A DNA stretch of 64,000 nucleotides from assembly GCA_016187945.1 (NCBI GenBank), contig JACPIT010000005.1, positions 1-64,000 of the forward strand. Reading direction: 5' to 3'. Under the pieces are notes generated by a model that made no database searches, was not told the DNA's origin, and worked only from the letters and a program-made list of their open reading frames with translations. Origin of the DNA: Opitutia bacterium (GTDB lineage Bacteria > Verrucomicrobiota > Verrucomicrobiia > Opitutales > Opitutaceae). Position numbers and translations under genes: made by a program. Positions 26,949 through 37,103 of this stretch are shown here, in pieces (position 1 is the stretch's first letter; every line of letters starts with the position of its first letter).

Positions 26949-27602
26949 ATGCCGCCCCGCCGCTCCACGCCGCCGCCCGCCGCCCCCGCCGCCTCCACCG
27001 AGGCGACGACCCGCATCGTCGCCGTCGCCCGCACGCACCTCTTCGCGCACGGCTACAGCACGTGGACGATGGACGACCTCGCCACCGAACTCGGCATGAG
27101 CAAAAAAACGCTCTACCAGCACTTCCCCGGCAAAGAGGAGCTCGTCCGCGCGGCGCTCGAGCAGTTCGCCGCCGGCGTCCGCGCCGAAGCCGACGCGATC
27201 ATCGCCGACCGCAACCTGACGTTCGCCGAAAAACTCCGCGGTTTCACCGGCGGCATGCACCAGCGCCTCTCGCAGCTCACGCCGCACGTCATGCGCGATC
27301 TCCAGCGCTTCGCGCCGAAGCTGCACGAGCTCACGTTCGACCTCCGCCGCCGCAACATTCCCTACATCTTCGGCCGCCTGCTCGAACAGGGCCAGCTCAC
27401 CGGCAAAATTCGCCCGGAACTCGACGCACCTTTCGCCGCCGAATTTCTCCTCCATGCGATGCAGGGCATCATGCATCCCGCCACGCTCGAGCATCTCCAC
27501 CTCACGCCCCCCCAGGCTTTCGAGAAAGCCATCAGCCTCTACTTCGGCGGCCTGCTCACGGCCGCCGGCCGCAAAGACCATGAAAAATCGTTTCCTCGCT
27601 AA
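26949..27602 (+). CDS. TetR-family transcriptional regulator of the efflux operon
   Basis: 217 residues from the ATG at 26949. The DNA-binding domain (about 20-68) reads TRIVAVARTHLFAHGYSTWTMDDLATELGMSKKTLYQHFPGKEELV, the TetR helix-turn-helix. The ligand-binding core (about 75-205) ends in an EKAISLYFGGLL helix typical of the AcrR/CecR type. Its 3' end overlaps the start of the membrane fusion protein by 23 bases, so it is cotranscribed with, and likely represses, the export operon. E. coli has the same order in cecR-ybhGFSR. Confidence 0.92.
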   Translation: MPPRRSTPPPAAPAASTEATTRIVAVARTHLFAHGYSTWTMDDLATELGMSKKTLYQHFPGKEELVRAALEQFAAGVRAEADAIIADRNLTFAEKLRGFTGGMHQRLSQLTPHVMRDLQRFAPKLHELTFDLRRRNIPYIFGRLLEQGQLTGKIRPELDAPFAAEFLLHAMQGIMHPATLEHLHLTPPQAFEKAISLYFGGLLTAAGRKDHEKSFPR

Positions 27603-28581
27603 CACCGCGCTGCTCGCACTCGGCGCGGCCGTCCTCCTCTCGTCGTGCTCGCGCCATGGCGACGGCCCCGCGGGCGAGCTCGTGCTCTCGGGCAACTTCG
27701 AGGTCGACGACGCGCAGCTCGGCTTCAAGACGCCCGGTCGTGTGATCGAGCGCACCGTGCGCGAAGGCGACCGCGTCGCCGCCGGCCAGCTCATCGCGCG
27801 CCTCGACGACGCCGAGCAGCAATCCCAGCTCGCCCTCCGCCGCGCCGAACTCGCCGCCGCCGAGGCGCAGCTCGCCGAACTCGAAGCCGGCTCGCGTCCG
27901 CAGGAAATCGCCGCCGCCGCCGCGACCCTGCGCAGCGCCGAGGCCGACCGCGACCGGGTGCGCCTCGACTTCGCGCGCTCCGACGAGTTGCGCAAAAAGC
28001 AGGTCATCTCCGATCGCGATTTCGAAGCGGCGCAGGCGCAGCTCAAAGTCGCCGACGCGCGCGCCGTCGAGGCAGCCGAGCGCCTCAAGCTGATCCAGGA
28101 AGGCCCGCGCGTCGAAACGATCCGCCAAGCCCGCGCGCGCGTCGAACAATCCCGCGCCGCCGTGGCGCTGGCGACGACGCAGCTCGAGAACACGCGCCTC
28201 ACCTCGCCGCTCTCCGGCGTCGTGCTCTCGCACAACATCGAGCCCGGCGAATTCGTCTCCGCCGGCACGCCCGTCGTCACCGTCGCCGAGACCGCGCACC
28301 TCTGGGTCCGGGCCTACGTCAACCAACCCGATCTCGGCCGCGTGCGCCACGGCCAGAAAGTCGTCGTGCGCACGGACAGTTTTCCCGGTCGCGATTTCGA
28401 GGGCGTCGTCGGCTTCATTTCCTCGGAGGCGGAGTTCACGCCGAAGACGGTGCAAACGCCGAAGGAGCGCGTGAAACTCGTCTTTCGCCTCAAAGTCGAC
28501 GTCGCCAACCCGAAGGACGAACTGAAGCCCGGCATGCCGGCCGACGTTGTCCTGCCAAAGGCTGAAGAACCGAAGAGCTGA
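27580..28581 (+). CDS. HlyD-family membrane fusion lipoprotein (YbhG type)
   Basis: 333 residues. The signal peptide ends in a lipobox-like LLSSC (about residue 23), so it is probably a lipoprotein. Two half-lipoyl motifs (FKTPGRVIERTVREGDRVAAGQ, then TSPLSGVVLSHNIEPGEFVSAGTPVVTVAE) flank a long alpha-helical hairpin (about 85-195) rich in Ala, Glu and Arg. A beta-barrel domain follows (LWVRAYVNQPDLGRVRHGQKV). It bridges the inner-membrane ABC transporter to an outer-membrane channel. Overlaps the TetR gene. Confidence 0.93.
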   Translation: MKNRFLANTALLALGAAVLLSSCSRHGDGPAGELVLSGNFEVDDAQLGFKTPGRVIERTVREGDRVAAGQLIARLDDAEQQSQLALRRAELAAAEAQLAELEAGSRPQEIAAAAATLRSAEADRDRVRLDFARSDELRKKQVISDRDFEAAQAQLKVADARAVEAAERLKLIQEGPRVETIRQARARVEQSRAAVALATTQLENTRLTSPLSGVVLSHNIEPGEFVSAGTPVVTVAETAHLWVRAYVNQPDLGRVRHGQKVVVRTDSFPGRDFEGVVGFISSEAEFTPKTVQTPKERVKLVFRLKVDVANPKDELKPGMPADVVLPKAEEPKS

Positions 28582-28638
28582 ACGGCTGAAGCCCACTCTC
28601 AGCGGTCGGCCGAATTCAGCCCTTCAGCCTTTTCCTCC

Positions 28639-29580
28639 ATGCCCGCTCCCATCATCCACGCTCGCGGTCTCCGCCGCGCCTTCGGCGAACTCGTCGCCGT
28701 CGACGCGCTCGATCTCGACGTGACCGAGGGAGAAATTTTCGGCCTCGTCGGTCCCGACGGCGCGGGCAAGACCACGACGATGCGCATGCTCACCGGAATC
28801 CTCGCGCCGAGCGCGGGCACGGCGCAGGTCGCCGGCTGCGACGTCGTGCGTCAGCGCGAGCCGTTGAAGGAGCACATCGGCTACATGAGCCAGCGCTTCG
28901 GCCTCTACCCGGACCTCACGGTCGCCGAGAACATCGATTTCTACGCCGACATCTACACCGTGCCCGCCGCCGCGCGCACCGAGCGCACGGAGCGCCTGCT
29001 GGCCTTCAGCAATCTCACCCCGTTCAAGCACCGCCTCGCCGGCAATCTCTCCGGCGGCATGAAACAAAAGCTCGGCCTCGCCTGCGCGCTCATCCACACG
29101 CCGCGCGTGCTCTTCCTCGACGAGCCGACCAACGGCGTCGATCCCGTCTCGCGCCGCGATTTCTGGCGCATCCTCTACCAACTCGTGCGCGACGGCGTGA
29201 CGATCTTCGTCTCCACCGCCTACCTCGACGAAGCCGAGCGCTGCAACCGACTCGCGCTCCTCCACGAAGGCCGCCTGCTCGGCCTCGGCACGCCCGACGA
29301 GATCAAGGCGATGATGCCGGGCGCGCTCATCGAATTCCGCACGAGCGAGCCGCGCCGCACCGCCGCCGTGCTGCGCGAACAACTCGCGGACGCCTCCGTC
29401 GGTCTCTTCGGCGACCGCGTGCACGTCGCCGCGCGCGACGTCGACGGCACCGCCGAGCGTGGACGCGCTCTCCTCACCGCCGCCGGCATTGACGTGCAAT
29501 CCGTCCGCCCGATCGAGCCGTCGCTCGAAGATGTCTTCGTCGCCGTGCTCGCCCAACGCCGCGCCGTCGCCACGCCATGA
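28639..29580 (+). CDS. ABC-2 type exporter ATPase, first half of a split YbhF
   Basis: 313 residues. Walker A GPDGAGKTT (with Asp in place of the common Asn, as in the N-terminal half of YbhF-type ATPases), Q-loop YMSQRFGLYPDLTVAENIDFY, signature LSGGMKQ, Walker B VLFLDEPTNGVD, and His replaced in the switch (FVSTAYLDEAERC). The C-terminal 90 residues form the regulatory extension common to ABC-2 exporter ATPases. The stop codon (ATGA) overlaps the start of a 45-codon ORF. Part of the TetR-HlyD-ABC-ABC-permease-permease operon. Confidence 0.93.
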   Translation: MPAPIIHARGLRRAFGELVAVDALDLDVTEGEIFGLVGPDGAGKTTTMRMLTGILAPSAGTAQVAGCDVVRQREPLKEHIGYMSQRFGLYPDLTVAENIDFYADIYTVPAAARTERTERLLAFSNLTPFKHRLAGNLSGGMKQKLGLACALIHTPRVLFLDEPTNGVDPVSRRDFWRILYQLVRDGVTIFVSTAYLDEAERCNRLALLHEGRLLGLGTPDEIKAMMPGALIEFRTSEPRRTAAVLREQLADASVGLFGDRVHVAARDVDGTAERGRALLTAAGIDVQSVRPIEPSLEDVFVAVLAQRRAVATP

Positions 29581-29714
29581 CCGCCGCGCTCATCGTCATC
29601 CTCCTGCTGACGCTGCTCGTCGCGACCGAAACGCAGCCCAGCTCCGGCGACTCGAGCGATACGCCGACGCCGCCGACCGCCCTACCCTCCAAGTGCACGC
29701 ACGAAACTTACTAA
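29577..29714 (+). CDS. 45-residue single-span membrane micro-ORF between the two ATPase genes
   Basis: MTAALIVILLLTLLVATET..., one hydrophobic helix (about 3-16), then a polar Ser/Pro/Thr-rich tail ending CTHETY. The ATG lies in an ATGA overlap with the preceding ATPase stop, and its own TAA is 5 bases before the next ATPase ATG, so translational coupling through all three is possible. This is exactly where the two halves of the fused YbhF ATPase join in other bacteria. It could be a small accessory subunit or a chance ORF left by gene splitting. Confidence 0.5.
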   Translation: MTAALIVILLLTLLVATETQPSSGDSSDTPTPPTALPSKCTHETY

Positions 29715-29719
29715 CCGCC

Positions 29720-30700
29720 ATGCGCGCCTCCGCCACCACCGCCGAAAACATCGTCGAGGTGCAAAACCTCGAGAAACACTTCGGCGCGTTCAAGGCCGTC
29801 GCCGGCGTCAGCTTCGCGGTGCGGCGCGGCGAGATTTTCGGTTTCCTCGGACCCAACGGCGCGGGCAAGTCGACGACCATCCGCCTGCTCTGCGGCCTGC
29901 TCACGCCGACCGCCGGCACCGGCACCGTCGCGGGCTTCGACATCGTGCGCGACACCGAGAAAATCCGCACCCGCATCGGCTACATGAGCCAGAAATTCTC
30001 CCTCTACGACGAGCTCACCGTCGAGGAGAACATCGATTTCTACAGCGGCATCTACCGCCTGCCGCGCGAGAAAAAAGCCGCGCGCAAAGACTGGGTGCTC
30101 ACCATGGCCGGCCTGCGCGACCACCGCCGCGCGCGCACCGCGGAGTTGTCCGGCGGCTGGAAGCAGCGGCTCGCACTCGGCTGCGCGGTGCTGCACGAAC
30201 CGCCGATCCTGTTCCTCGACGAGCCGACCTCCGGCGTCGACCCGAACAGCCGCCGCGCATTCTGGGATCTGATCTACTCGCTCTCCGAGCAGGGCGTCAC
30301 GGTCTTCGTGACGACGCACTACATGGAGGAGTCCGAGTATTGCGACCGGCTCGGCATCGTCTACCGCGGCGAACTGATCGCGCTCGGCACGCCGCGCGAA
30401 TTGAAAACCGAGCACATGCCCGAGGCGGTGCTCGAGATCGACTGCGACCGACCGAACGACGCGATGCTCGTCGTCGAACGTCTGCCTTCGGTGAAGGAAG
30501 TCGCGCTCTTCGGCAAAGGCCTGCACGCCGTCGCCGCCGATCCCGTCGCCGCGGAGCCGGCGATCCGCGACGCGCTCGCGGGCGGCGGCTTCCGGCTCGC
30601 GCGGATCGAGCGCATTGTGCCGACGCTGGAGGACGTTTTCGTTTCGCTGATCGAGGCGCGCGACGCCGCGGCCGGAAAACAGCAGGAGGTGCAGCGATGA
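29720..30700 (+). CDS. ABC-2 type exporter ATPase, second half of a split YbhF
   Basis: 326 residues from the ATG at 29720. Walker A GPNGAGKST, Q-loop YMSQKFSLYDELTVEENIDFY, signature LSGGWKQ, Walker B ILFLDEPTSGVD, switch His in VTTHYMEESEYC. The C-terminal extension is as in the first ATPase. The two ATPases share obvious sequence similarity (SQ.F.LY..LTV.ENIDFY) and should form a heterodimer; this one has the complete switch His, the other lacks it. ATP hydrolysis powers the two permeases downstream. Confidence 0.93.
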   Translation: MRASATTAENIVEVQNLEKHFGAFKAVAGVSFAVRRGEIFGFLGPNGAGKSTTIRLLCGLLTPTAGTGTVAGFDIVRDTEKIRTRIGYMSQKFSLYDELTVEENIDFYSGIYRLPREKKAARKDWVLTMAGLRDHRRARTAELSGGWKQRLALGCAVLHEPPILFLDEPTSGVDPNSRRAFWDLIYSLSEQGVTVFVTTHYMEESEYCDRLGIVYRGELIALGTPRELKTEHMPEAVLEIDCDRPNDAMLVVERLPSVKEVALFGKGLHAVAADPVAAEPAIRDALAGGGFRLARIERIVPTLEDVFVSLIEARDAAAGKQQEVQR

Positions 30701-30715
30701 AGGCTCGCCCCCACC

Positions 30716-30771
30716 GTAGCGGAAGCCGTGAGGCTTTCGCAGAATCGCGAAACGCTCGCGCGTTCCGCTAC
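30716..30771. repeat. GTAG-headed palindromic repeat inside the efflux operon
   Basis: GTAGCGGAAGCCGTGAGGC ... GCTCGCGCGTTCCGCTAC, an imperfect inverted repeat filling the 82-base gap between the second ATPase and the first permease. In a transcript it could fold as a hairpin and alter the ratio of ATPase to permease message. Confidence 0.7.
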
Positions 30772-30782
30772 CACGCGCGCCC

Positions 30783-31916
30783 ATGAACCCGCGTCGCCTC
30801 TGGGCCGTCGCCCGCAAGGAAGCGCTGCACATCCGCCGCGATCCGCGCAGCCTCATCCTCGCCGTCGGCATTCCGATGCTGATGCTGCTGATGTTCGGCT
30901 ACGCGCTGACGCTCGACGTCGACCGCGTGCCGTTCGTCGTGTGGGACCAGGGCCGCAGCGTGGAGAGCCGGGAGTTCACGGCGCATTTCACAGCGACGCG
31001 CTACTTCGACTTCCGCGGCAGCGTCAGCAACTACGCCGAGGTCGAGCGCGCGATCGACACGCGCGAAGCGATGCTCGCGCTCGTGTTGCCGCCGGACTTC
31101 GGCCAGAAAATCGCCGCCGGCCGCGCCGCGGGCGTGCAGGCGATCGTCGACGGCTCCGACTCGAACACCGCCGGCATCGTGCTCGGCTACACGGCAGCGA
31201 TCACGACGACCTTTAACCAACAAGTCGCGCTCGACCAGGTGCGCCGCCTCACCGGCATCGCGCCGCCTGCCGCGCTCGATCTACGGCCGCGCGTGTGGTT
31301 CAACGCCGATCTCGAGAGCCGAAACTTCATCGTGCCTGGCATCATGGCCGTGATCATGGGGCTGATCGCGGCGTTGCTCACGTCGCTGACGATCGCGCGC
31401 GAGTGGGAGCGCGGCACGATGGAGCAGCTCATCTCCACGCCGGTGAAGCCCGCCGAGCTGATCCTCGGCAAGCTCCTCCCCTACTCGGCCATCGGCTTCG
31501 CCAATCTCGTCATCTCGGTCGTGATGGCGGTGTTTCTTTTCCACGTGCCGCTGCGCGGGAGCGTCGTGCTGCTCTTCAGCGTCGGCCTGGTGTTCGTCGT
31601 CGGCACGCTCGCGCAGGGCGTGCTCATCAGCACGATCGCGCGGCAACAACTCCTCGCCAGCCAGATGGCGATGATCTCGACGTTCCTGCCGGCGTTTCTG
31701 CTCTCGGGCTTCGCGTTCGCGATCGCGAACATGCCGCTGCCGGTGCAAGGCATCACCTACCTCGTGCCCGCGCGCTACTTCGTCGCGCTCGTGAAGGGAA
31801 TTTTCCTGCGCGGTGTCGGGCTCGAGATTCTCTGGGCCGACGCCGCGTTCCTCGTTGCGTTCGCGTTCGTCGTCATCGCCGTCTCGATCCGCAAGACGCA
31901 CAAAACTCTCGGCTGA
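30783..31916 (+). CDS. ABC-2 transporter permease (YbhS/YbhR type)
   Basis: 377 residues. N-terminal helix after RRLWAVARKEALHIRRDPRSL, a large periplasmic domain (about 45-180, DVDRVPFVVWDQGRS, VDGSDSNTAG), then five helices including PGIMAVIMGLIAALLTSLTIAREWERGTMEQLISTP, the ABC-2 signature with its ERGT.E.L coupling motif. It makes the membrane pore with the next gene's product. Ends 1 base before the following ATG. Confidence 0.93.
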   Translation: MNPRRLWAVARKEALHIRRDPRSLILAVGIPMLMLLMFGYALTLDVDRVPFVVWDQGRSVESREFTAHFTATRYFDFRGSVSNYAEVERAIDTREAMLALVLPPDFGQKIAAGRAAGVQAIVDGSDSNTAGIVLGYTAAITTTFNQQVALDQVRRLTGIAPPAALDLRPRVWFNADLESRNFIVPGIMAVIMGLIAALLTSLTIAREWERGTMEQLISTPVKPAELILGKLLPYSAIGFANLVISVVMAVFLFHVPLRGSVVLLFSVGLVFVVGTLAQGVLISTIARQQLLASQMAMISTFLPAFLLSGFAFAIANMPLPVQGITYLVPARYFVALVKGIFLRGVGLEILWADAAFLVAFAFVVIAVSIRKTHKTLG

Positions 31917-31917
31917 T

Positions 31918-33048
31918 ATGTGGGAACGCATCCTCACCATCCTGCGCAAGGAGTTCCGCTCCGTCCTCCGCGACCCGCGGATGCGGCTCGTGATCATCGG
32001 CGTGCCGCTCATCCAGACGCTGATCTTCGGCTATGCCGTCTCGCTCGATGTGCGGCACGTGAAACTCGTCGTGATCGACCGCGACGGCACGCCGGCAAGC
32101 CGCGCGCTCGTGGCGCGATTCACCGGCTCGGCCTACTTCGACGCGATCGAACACACGCAGGACGAAGCCGCCGCGCGCGAACTCATCGACGCCGCCACCG
32201 CGTCGGCCGCGCTCCAGATCAACGCCGGCTACCAGGAAAACCTCCGCGGCGGCCGCACGGCGCCGGTGCAGTTGATCGTCGATGGCTCCGATTCGAACAC
32301 CGCGCGCTTCGTCGTGAACTACGCGACGCAGATCGCCGCGACCGCGAACACGGAATTCGTCCTCGATCAGGCACGCCGCCTCACCGGCCGCACGCTCGCG
32401 ACCGGCCGCGTCGATCTGCAACCGCGTGCGTGGTTCAACGCCGATCTCGAGAGCCGCAATTTCTACGTGCCGGGCATCATCGCGATGCTCGTCATGCTCG
32501 TCGGCCTGATGCTCACGAGCATGGCCATCGTGCGCGAGAAGGAGGTCGGCACGATCGAGCAGGTGATGGTGACGCCGATCCGCCCCGTGGAGTTCATCCT
32601 CGGCAAATGCGCGCCGTTCGCGGTCGTCGGTTTCGTGAACACCGCGATGGTGACCGCGATCGCGCTCTTGTGGTTCGGCATTCCGTTCCGCGGGAGTTTT
32701 CCGCTGCTGCTGCTCGGCGTCGCGCTGTTTCTGCTCAGCACGCTCGGCATCGGGCTGTTCATCTCGACCGTCAGCCACACGCAGCAACAGGCGATGATGA
32801 CGACGTTCTTCTTCTTTTTTCCGGCGATGCTGTTCTCGGGTTTCATTTTCCCGATCGCGAACATGCCGGCGGTTTTCCAGTGGCTCAGCCTGCTCGATCC
32901 GCTGCGCTACATGCTCGTGATCATCCGCGGCGTGTTTCTCAAGGGGGTGGGCTTCGACGTGCTCTGGACGCAGTTCGCCGCGCTGCTCGCGCTCGGCACG
33001 GTCGTGATGGCGTTCGCCGTGCAACGGTTTCACAAGAACCTGGCGTGA
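31918..33048 (+). CDS. ABC-2 transporter permease (YbhR/YbhS type)
   Basis: 376 residues, clearly paralogous to the preceding permease: the same N-terminal KEFRSVLRDPRMR, VDGSDSNTARF and FNADLESRNFYVPGI segments, and EKEVGTIEQVMVTPIRP. Six helices with a large extracytoplasmic domain. Last gene of the operon; a family 5 palindrome follows. Substrate unknown; related systems export drugs, bile salts or cations. Confidence 0.93.
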   Translation: MWERILTILRKEFRSVLRDPRMRLVIIGVPLIQTLIFGYAVSLDVRHVKLVVIDRDGTPASRALVARFTGSAYFDAIEHTQDEAAARELIDAATASAALQINAGYQENLRGGRTAPVQLIVDGSDSNTARFVVNYATQIAATANTEFVLDQARRLTGRTLATGRVDLQPRAWFNADLESRNFYVPGIIAMLVMLVGLMLTSMAIVREKEVGTIEQVMVTPIRPVEFILGKCAPFAVVGFVNTAMVTAIALLWFGIPFRGSFPLLLLGVALFLLSTLGIGLFISTVSHTQQQAMMTTFFFFFPAMLFSGFIFPIANMPAVFQWLSLLDPLRYMLVIIRGVFLKGVGFDVLWTQFAALLALGTVVMAFAVQRFHKNLA

Positions 33049-33067
33049 GCGGAGGGTGCGGATCGAA

Positions 33068-33139
33068 GGTGGGGCGCGACCGCTGGGCGCGCCGCGAGAA
33101 CCTCGTCACGTTCGCGGCGGGCCCAGCGGTCCCGCCCTA
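33068..33139. repeat. Family 5 palindromic repeat between convergent genes
   Basis: GGTGGGGCGCGACCGCTGGG ... GCCCAGCGGTCCCGCCCTA. It ends 2 bases before the mgtE stop codon and probably folds in both convergent transcripts. Confidence 0.8.
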
Positions 33140-33141
33140 TC

Positions 33142-34530
<1,389 letters not shown>

Positions 34531-34579
34531 GGCGGCACGTTACGCGTCGTGCCTTCGCTGGCAATGCGCAAGGCTCGCG

Positions 34580-35830
34580 TCAGGCCTTGCCCGTCGTCGG
34601 CAGCGAGGCGACGTGCACGGTCTGCGTCGGGAACGCGAAGGACAGGCCGCGAGCTTCGATGGCGCGCATGATGCCGAAGTTCAGCCGCTGGCGCACCTGC
34701 ATGTGCTTCGCGAAGTCGGCGTCCTTGACGACGTAGACGAGCCACACGTCGAGCGACGATGCGCCGTAGTCGCGGAAATACACGTGCGTATCCGGCGCGT
34801 TCACCGCCGGATCGCTCTCGATGAGGCGGCGGATGTCGGCCACCACGCCTTCGAGCTGCTCCGGATGCGCGTCGTAGGCGATGCCGATGACCTGCTCGAC
34901 GCGGCGCGCGGTGAAGCGCGAGAGGTTGACGATCGACTCGTTGGCGACGGTGCGGTTCGGGACGGTGACGAGCGAGCGGTCGACCTTGCGAATCTTCGTC
35001 GAGCGCAGGCCGATGTCCTCGACCGTGCCGGTGTGCGTGCCGATGGTGACGGTTTCGCCGATGCGGAACGGCTGGTCGGTCGCGACCACAACGGAGCCGA
35101 AGATGTTCGCGATGGTGTCCTGCGCGGCGAGAGCGAAGGCCAAGCCGCCGATGCCGAGGGCGCCGAGCGCGGCTTTCACGTCGTAGCCGAGGCTCTGGAT
35201 CGTCACGAGGATGCCTATAAGGACGAAGATCGTGATGAGAAATTTTTTGATCCACGGCATGAACGCCGAGACGCCCATCTGTTTTTCCAACGCGACCTCG
35301 TGCGCGTGCTCGAGGATGGCGTCGAACGCGCGGTAAAGGCCCCAGAAGATCGCGAGCGAGAACGCCACCGTCGAGCCGAGCGAGATGTAGTGGTCGGTGC
35401 TCTCCGAAAGTTTCAGCACCTTCAACGAGGCGAAGACACCGAGCAGCATGACGAAGGTCGCCGTGGGCGCCTCCATGGCGGGGAAAAGCTTGTCGTCGAG
35501 CGTGGTCTCGGTCTTCGACGCGAGGCGCTTCAGGTAGTGGAAGATGATGTTGGTGACGACGCGGCGCAGCAGCACGCCGCAGACGAGGAAACCCGCCGCG
35601 ATGCCGTAGTGCGCGAGCGTGTTGTCGCCGGTGTTGGGCACGTGGAGGGCGTTGAGGACGACGTCGACGAGGTGCTCGAGCAGGTCGGGCGTGCGCTCGG
35701 GCGAGACGACCACGGCGGTCGCGGCGGCGGCCGGCGACGCGGCGGGGGATTTGGCCGCTTCGTCGGCGAGCGCGAAGGCCGGCGCTGCGAGTGGAGCGAG
35801 ACCGATCAGAAACCTGCGGTGGAAATTCAT
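34580..35830 (-). CDS. MscS-family small-conductance mechanosensitive channel
   Basis: 416 residues from the ATG at 35830, which opens a signal peptide (ending FALADEAAK). An Ala-rich spacer is followed by helices at about 70-90, 110-130, 150-175 and 195-220. The pore helix TM3 and following linker read DVKAALGALGIGGLAFALAAQDTIANIFGSVVVATDQPFRIGETV, the MscS core with its Gly/Ala packing. Beta domain and C-terminal alpha/beta part follow (TVEDIGLRSTKIRKVDRSLVTVPN). It opens on membrane tension during hypo-osmotic shock. Precedes mgtE by 49 bases on the same strand. Confidence 0.94.
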   Translation of the reverse strand: MNFHRRFLIGLAPLAAPAFALADEAAKSPAASPAAAATAVVVSPERTPDLLEHLVDVVLNALHVPNTGDNTLAHYGIAAGFLVCGVLLRRVVTNIIFHYLKRLASKTETTLDDKLFPAMEAPTATFVMLLGVFASLKVLKLSESTDHYISLGSTVAFSLAIFWGLYRAFDAILEHAHEVALEKQMGVSAFMPWIKKFLITIFVLIGILVTIQSLGYDVKAALGALGIGGLAFALAAQDTIANIFGSVVVATDQPFRIGETVTIGTHTGTVEDIGLRSTKIRKVDRSLVTVPNRTVANESIVNLSRFTARRVEQVIGIAYDAHPEQLEGVVADIRRLIESDPAVNAPDTHVYFRDYGASSLDVWLVYVVKDADFAKHMQVRQRLNFGIMRAIEARGLSFAFPTQTVHVASLPTTGKA

Positions 35831-35943
35831 GGGAAGTTTCTCGTAGAAAACCCCCGGCTCACTCTTGTCAAAGTTATAGGCTGTCCCGGGCGCCGGTTTA
35901 GTCGCTTGCCCCGGCCGAAACACCTCGCCCAGATTCCGGGCCA

Positions 35944-36894
35944 ATGTCACTGCCTCTCGCACTCTTCAGCACGATGCCCTGGTGGGCGTGGGCCGGTTTT
36001 CTGGCCTTTATCTCCGTGATGCTCGCGCTCGACCTCGGCGTGTTCAACCGGCGCAGCCACGTCGTCACGCTCAAGGAAGCGCTCGCGTGGTGCGCGGTGT
36101 GGTTCGGCCTGGCGATGGCGTTCAATCTCCTCGTCTCGCAAAAAATGGGCGCACAGGCCGGGCTGGAATTTTTCACCGGCTACATCGTCGAGCTGTGCCT
36201 GAGCGTCGACAACGTCTTCGTCTTCATCGTCATTTTCCAATACTTCCGCGTCGAGCCGCGCTACCAGCACCGCGTGCTGTTCTGGGGCATCGTCGGTGCG
36301 GTGGTGATGCGCGCGCTGTTCATCTTTGCCGGCATCAGCCTCATCAACGCCTTCCACTGGATCATCTACGTGTTCGGCGCGTTCCTGGTCTACACCGGCA
36401 TCAAGCTCGCCATCCCGAAGAAAGACGACGGCTTCGAACCGGAAAAAAATCCCGCGGTGCGGCTCGCCCGCAAAGTGTTTCCGGTGACGGCGACCTTCGA
36501 GGGCGGACGGTTTTTCACGCGCCACGACGGCCGGCTGTTCGCCACGCCGCTCTTTCTCGTGCTCGTGGTCGTCGAGACGACGGACGTGATGTTCGCGCTC
36601 GACTCGATCCCCGCCGTGATCGCGATCACGCGCAACGAGTTCATCGTTTTCACCTCGAACATCTTTGCGATCCTCGGGCTGCGCTCGCTGTATTTCGCGG
36701 TGTCGGGCGTGATGCAGCTCTTCCGCTACCTGAACATCGGCCTGGCGATCATTCTGGTTTTCGTCGGCGTGAAGATGCTCGCGGCGAGCTACGTCTCGGT
36801 GCCGATCCACCTTTCGCTCGGCATCATCGGCGCCGTGCTCGCCGCCTCGATCCTCGCCTCCGTGCTGATCCCGCAGGCGCGGAAGGACGAGTGA
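35944..36894 (+). CDS. TerC-family membrane protein (Alx type)
   Basis: 316 residues with about nine helices. Conserved acidic signatures are FFTGYIVELCLSVDNVFVFIVIFQYFRV (SVDN in helix 3) and LVVVETTDVMFALDSIPAVIAITRNEFIVFTSNIFAILGLRSLYF. The family includes Mn2+ exporters (Alx/MntX) and tellurium-resistance TerC; the acidic motifs are the presumed metal-binding sites. Divergent from mscS with a 113-base gap in which no Mn-sensing riboswitch pattern was recognised. Confidence 0.95.
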   Translation: MSLPLALFSTMPWWAWAGFLAFISVMLALDLGVFNRRSHVVTLKEALAWCAVWFGLAMAFNLLVSQKMGAQAGLEFFTGYIVELCLSVDNVFVFIVIFQYFRVEPRYQHRVLFWGIVGAVVMRALFIFAGISLINAFHWIIYVFGAFLVYTGIKLAIPKKDDGFEPEKNPAVRLARKVFPVTATFEGGRFFTRHDGRLFATPLFLVLVVVETTDVMFALDSIPAVIAITRNEFIVFTSNIFAILGLRSLYFAVSGVMQLFRYLNIGLAIILVFVGVKMLAASYVSVPIHLSLGIIGAVLAASILASVLIPQARKDE

Positions 36895-36915
36895 CGCGGA
36901 ATCAGCTCGGGTTGC

Positions 36916-36987
36916 TTTAGCGGCGGTCTACGAGCGCCGACGAATGTTGAGACGGCATCCGGTCGGCGGTCACAGACCGCCGCGACA
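36916..36987. repeat. Family 3 palindromic repeat, partly decayed
   Basis: TTTAGCGGCGGTCTACGAGCGCCGA ... GTCGGCGGTCACAGACCGCCGCGACA. It follows terC and lies before the Hsp20 terminator. Confidence 0.75.
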
Positions 36988-37006
36988 GCTACGGGCGGCG
37001 CGGTCC

Positions 37007-37053
37007 CAAAAAACAAAGCCGCCGGCCCCGCTGAGCGGGCACCGGCGGCGGCT
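37007..37053 (-). terminator. Rho-independent terminator of the Hsp20 operon
   Basis: An extended stem AGCCGCCGG/CCGGCGGCGGCT with an inner CCCGCT-GAG-CGGG hairpin, followed on the minus strand by TTTGTTTTTTGGG. It lies about 50 bases past the second hsp20 stop. Confidence 0.8.
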
Positions 37054-37103
37054 CGGACAAGCGAACACACACGCACGTTCCGAGCGTTACCCCTAAAGGT
37101 GGT

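Noticed and set aside
35831-35943. Mn-sensing yybP-ykoY riboswitch before terC
   Set aside because: The gap is short and lacks the characteristic conserved loops.
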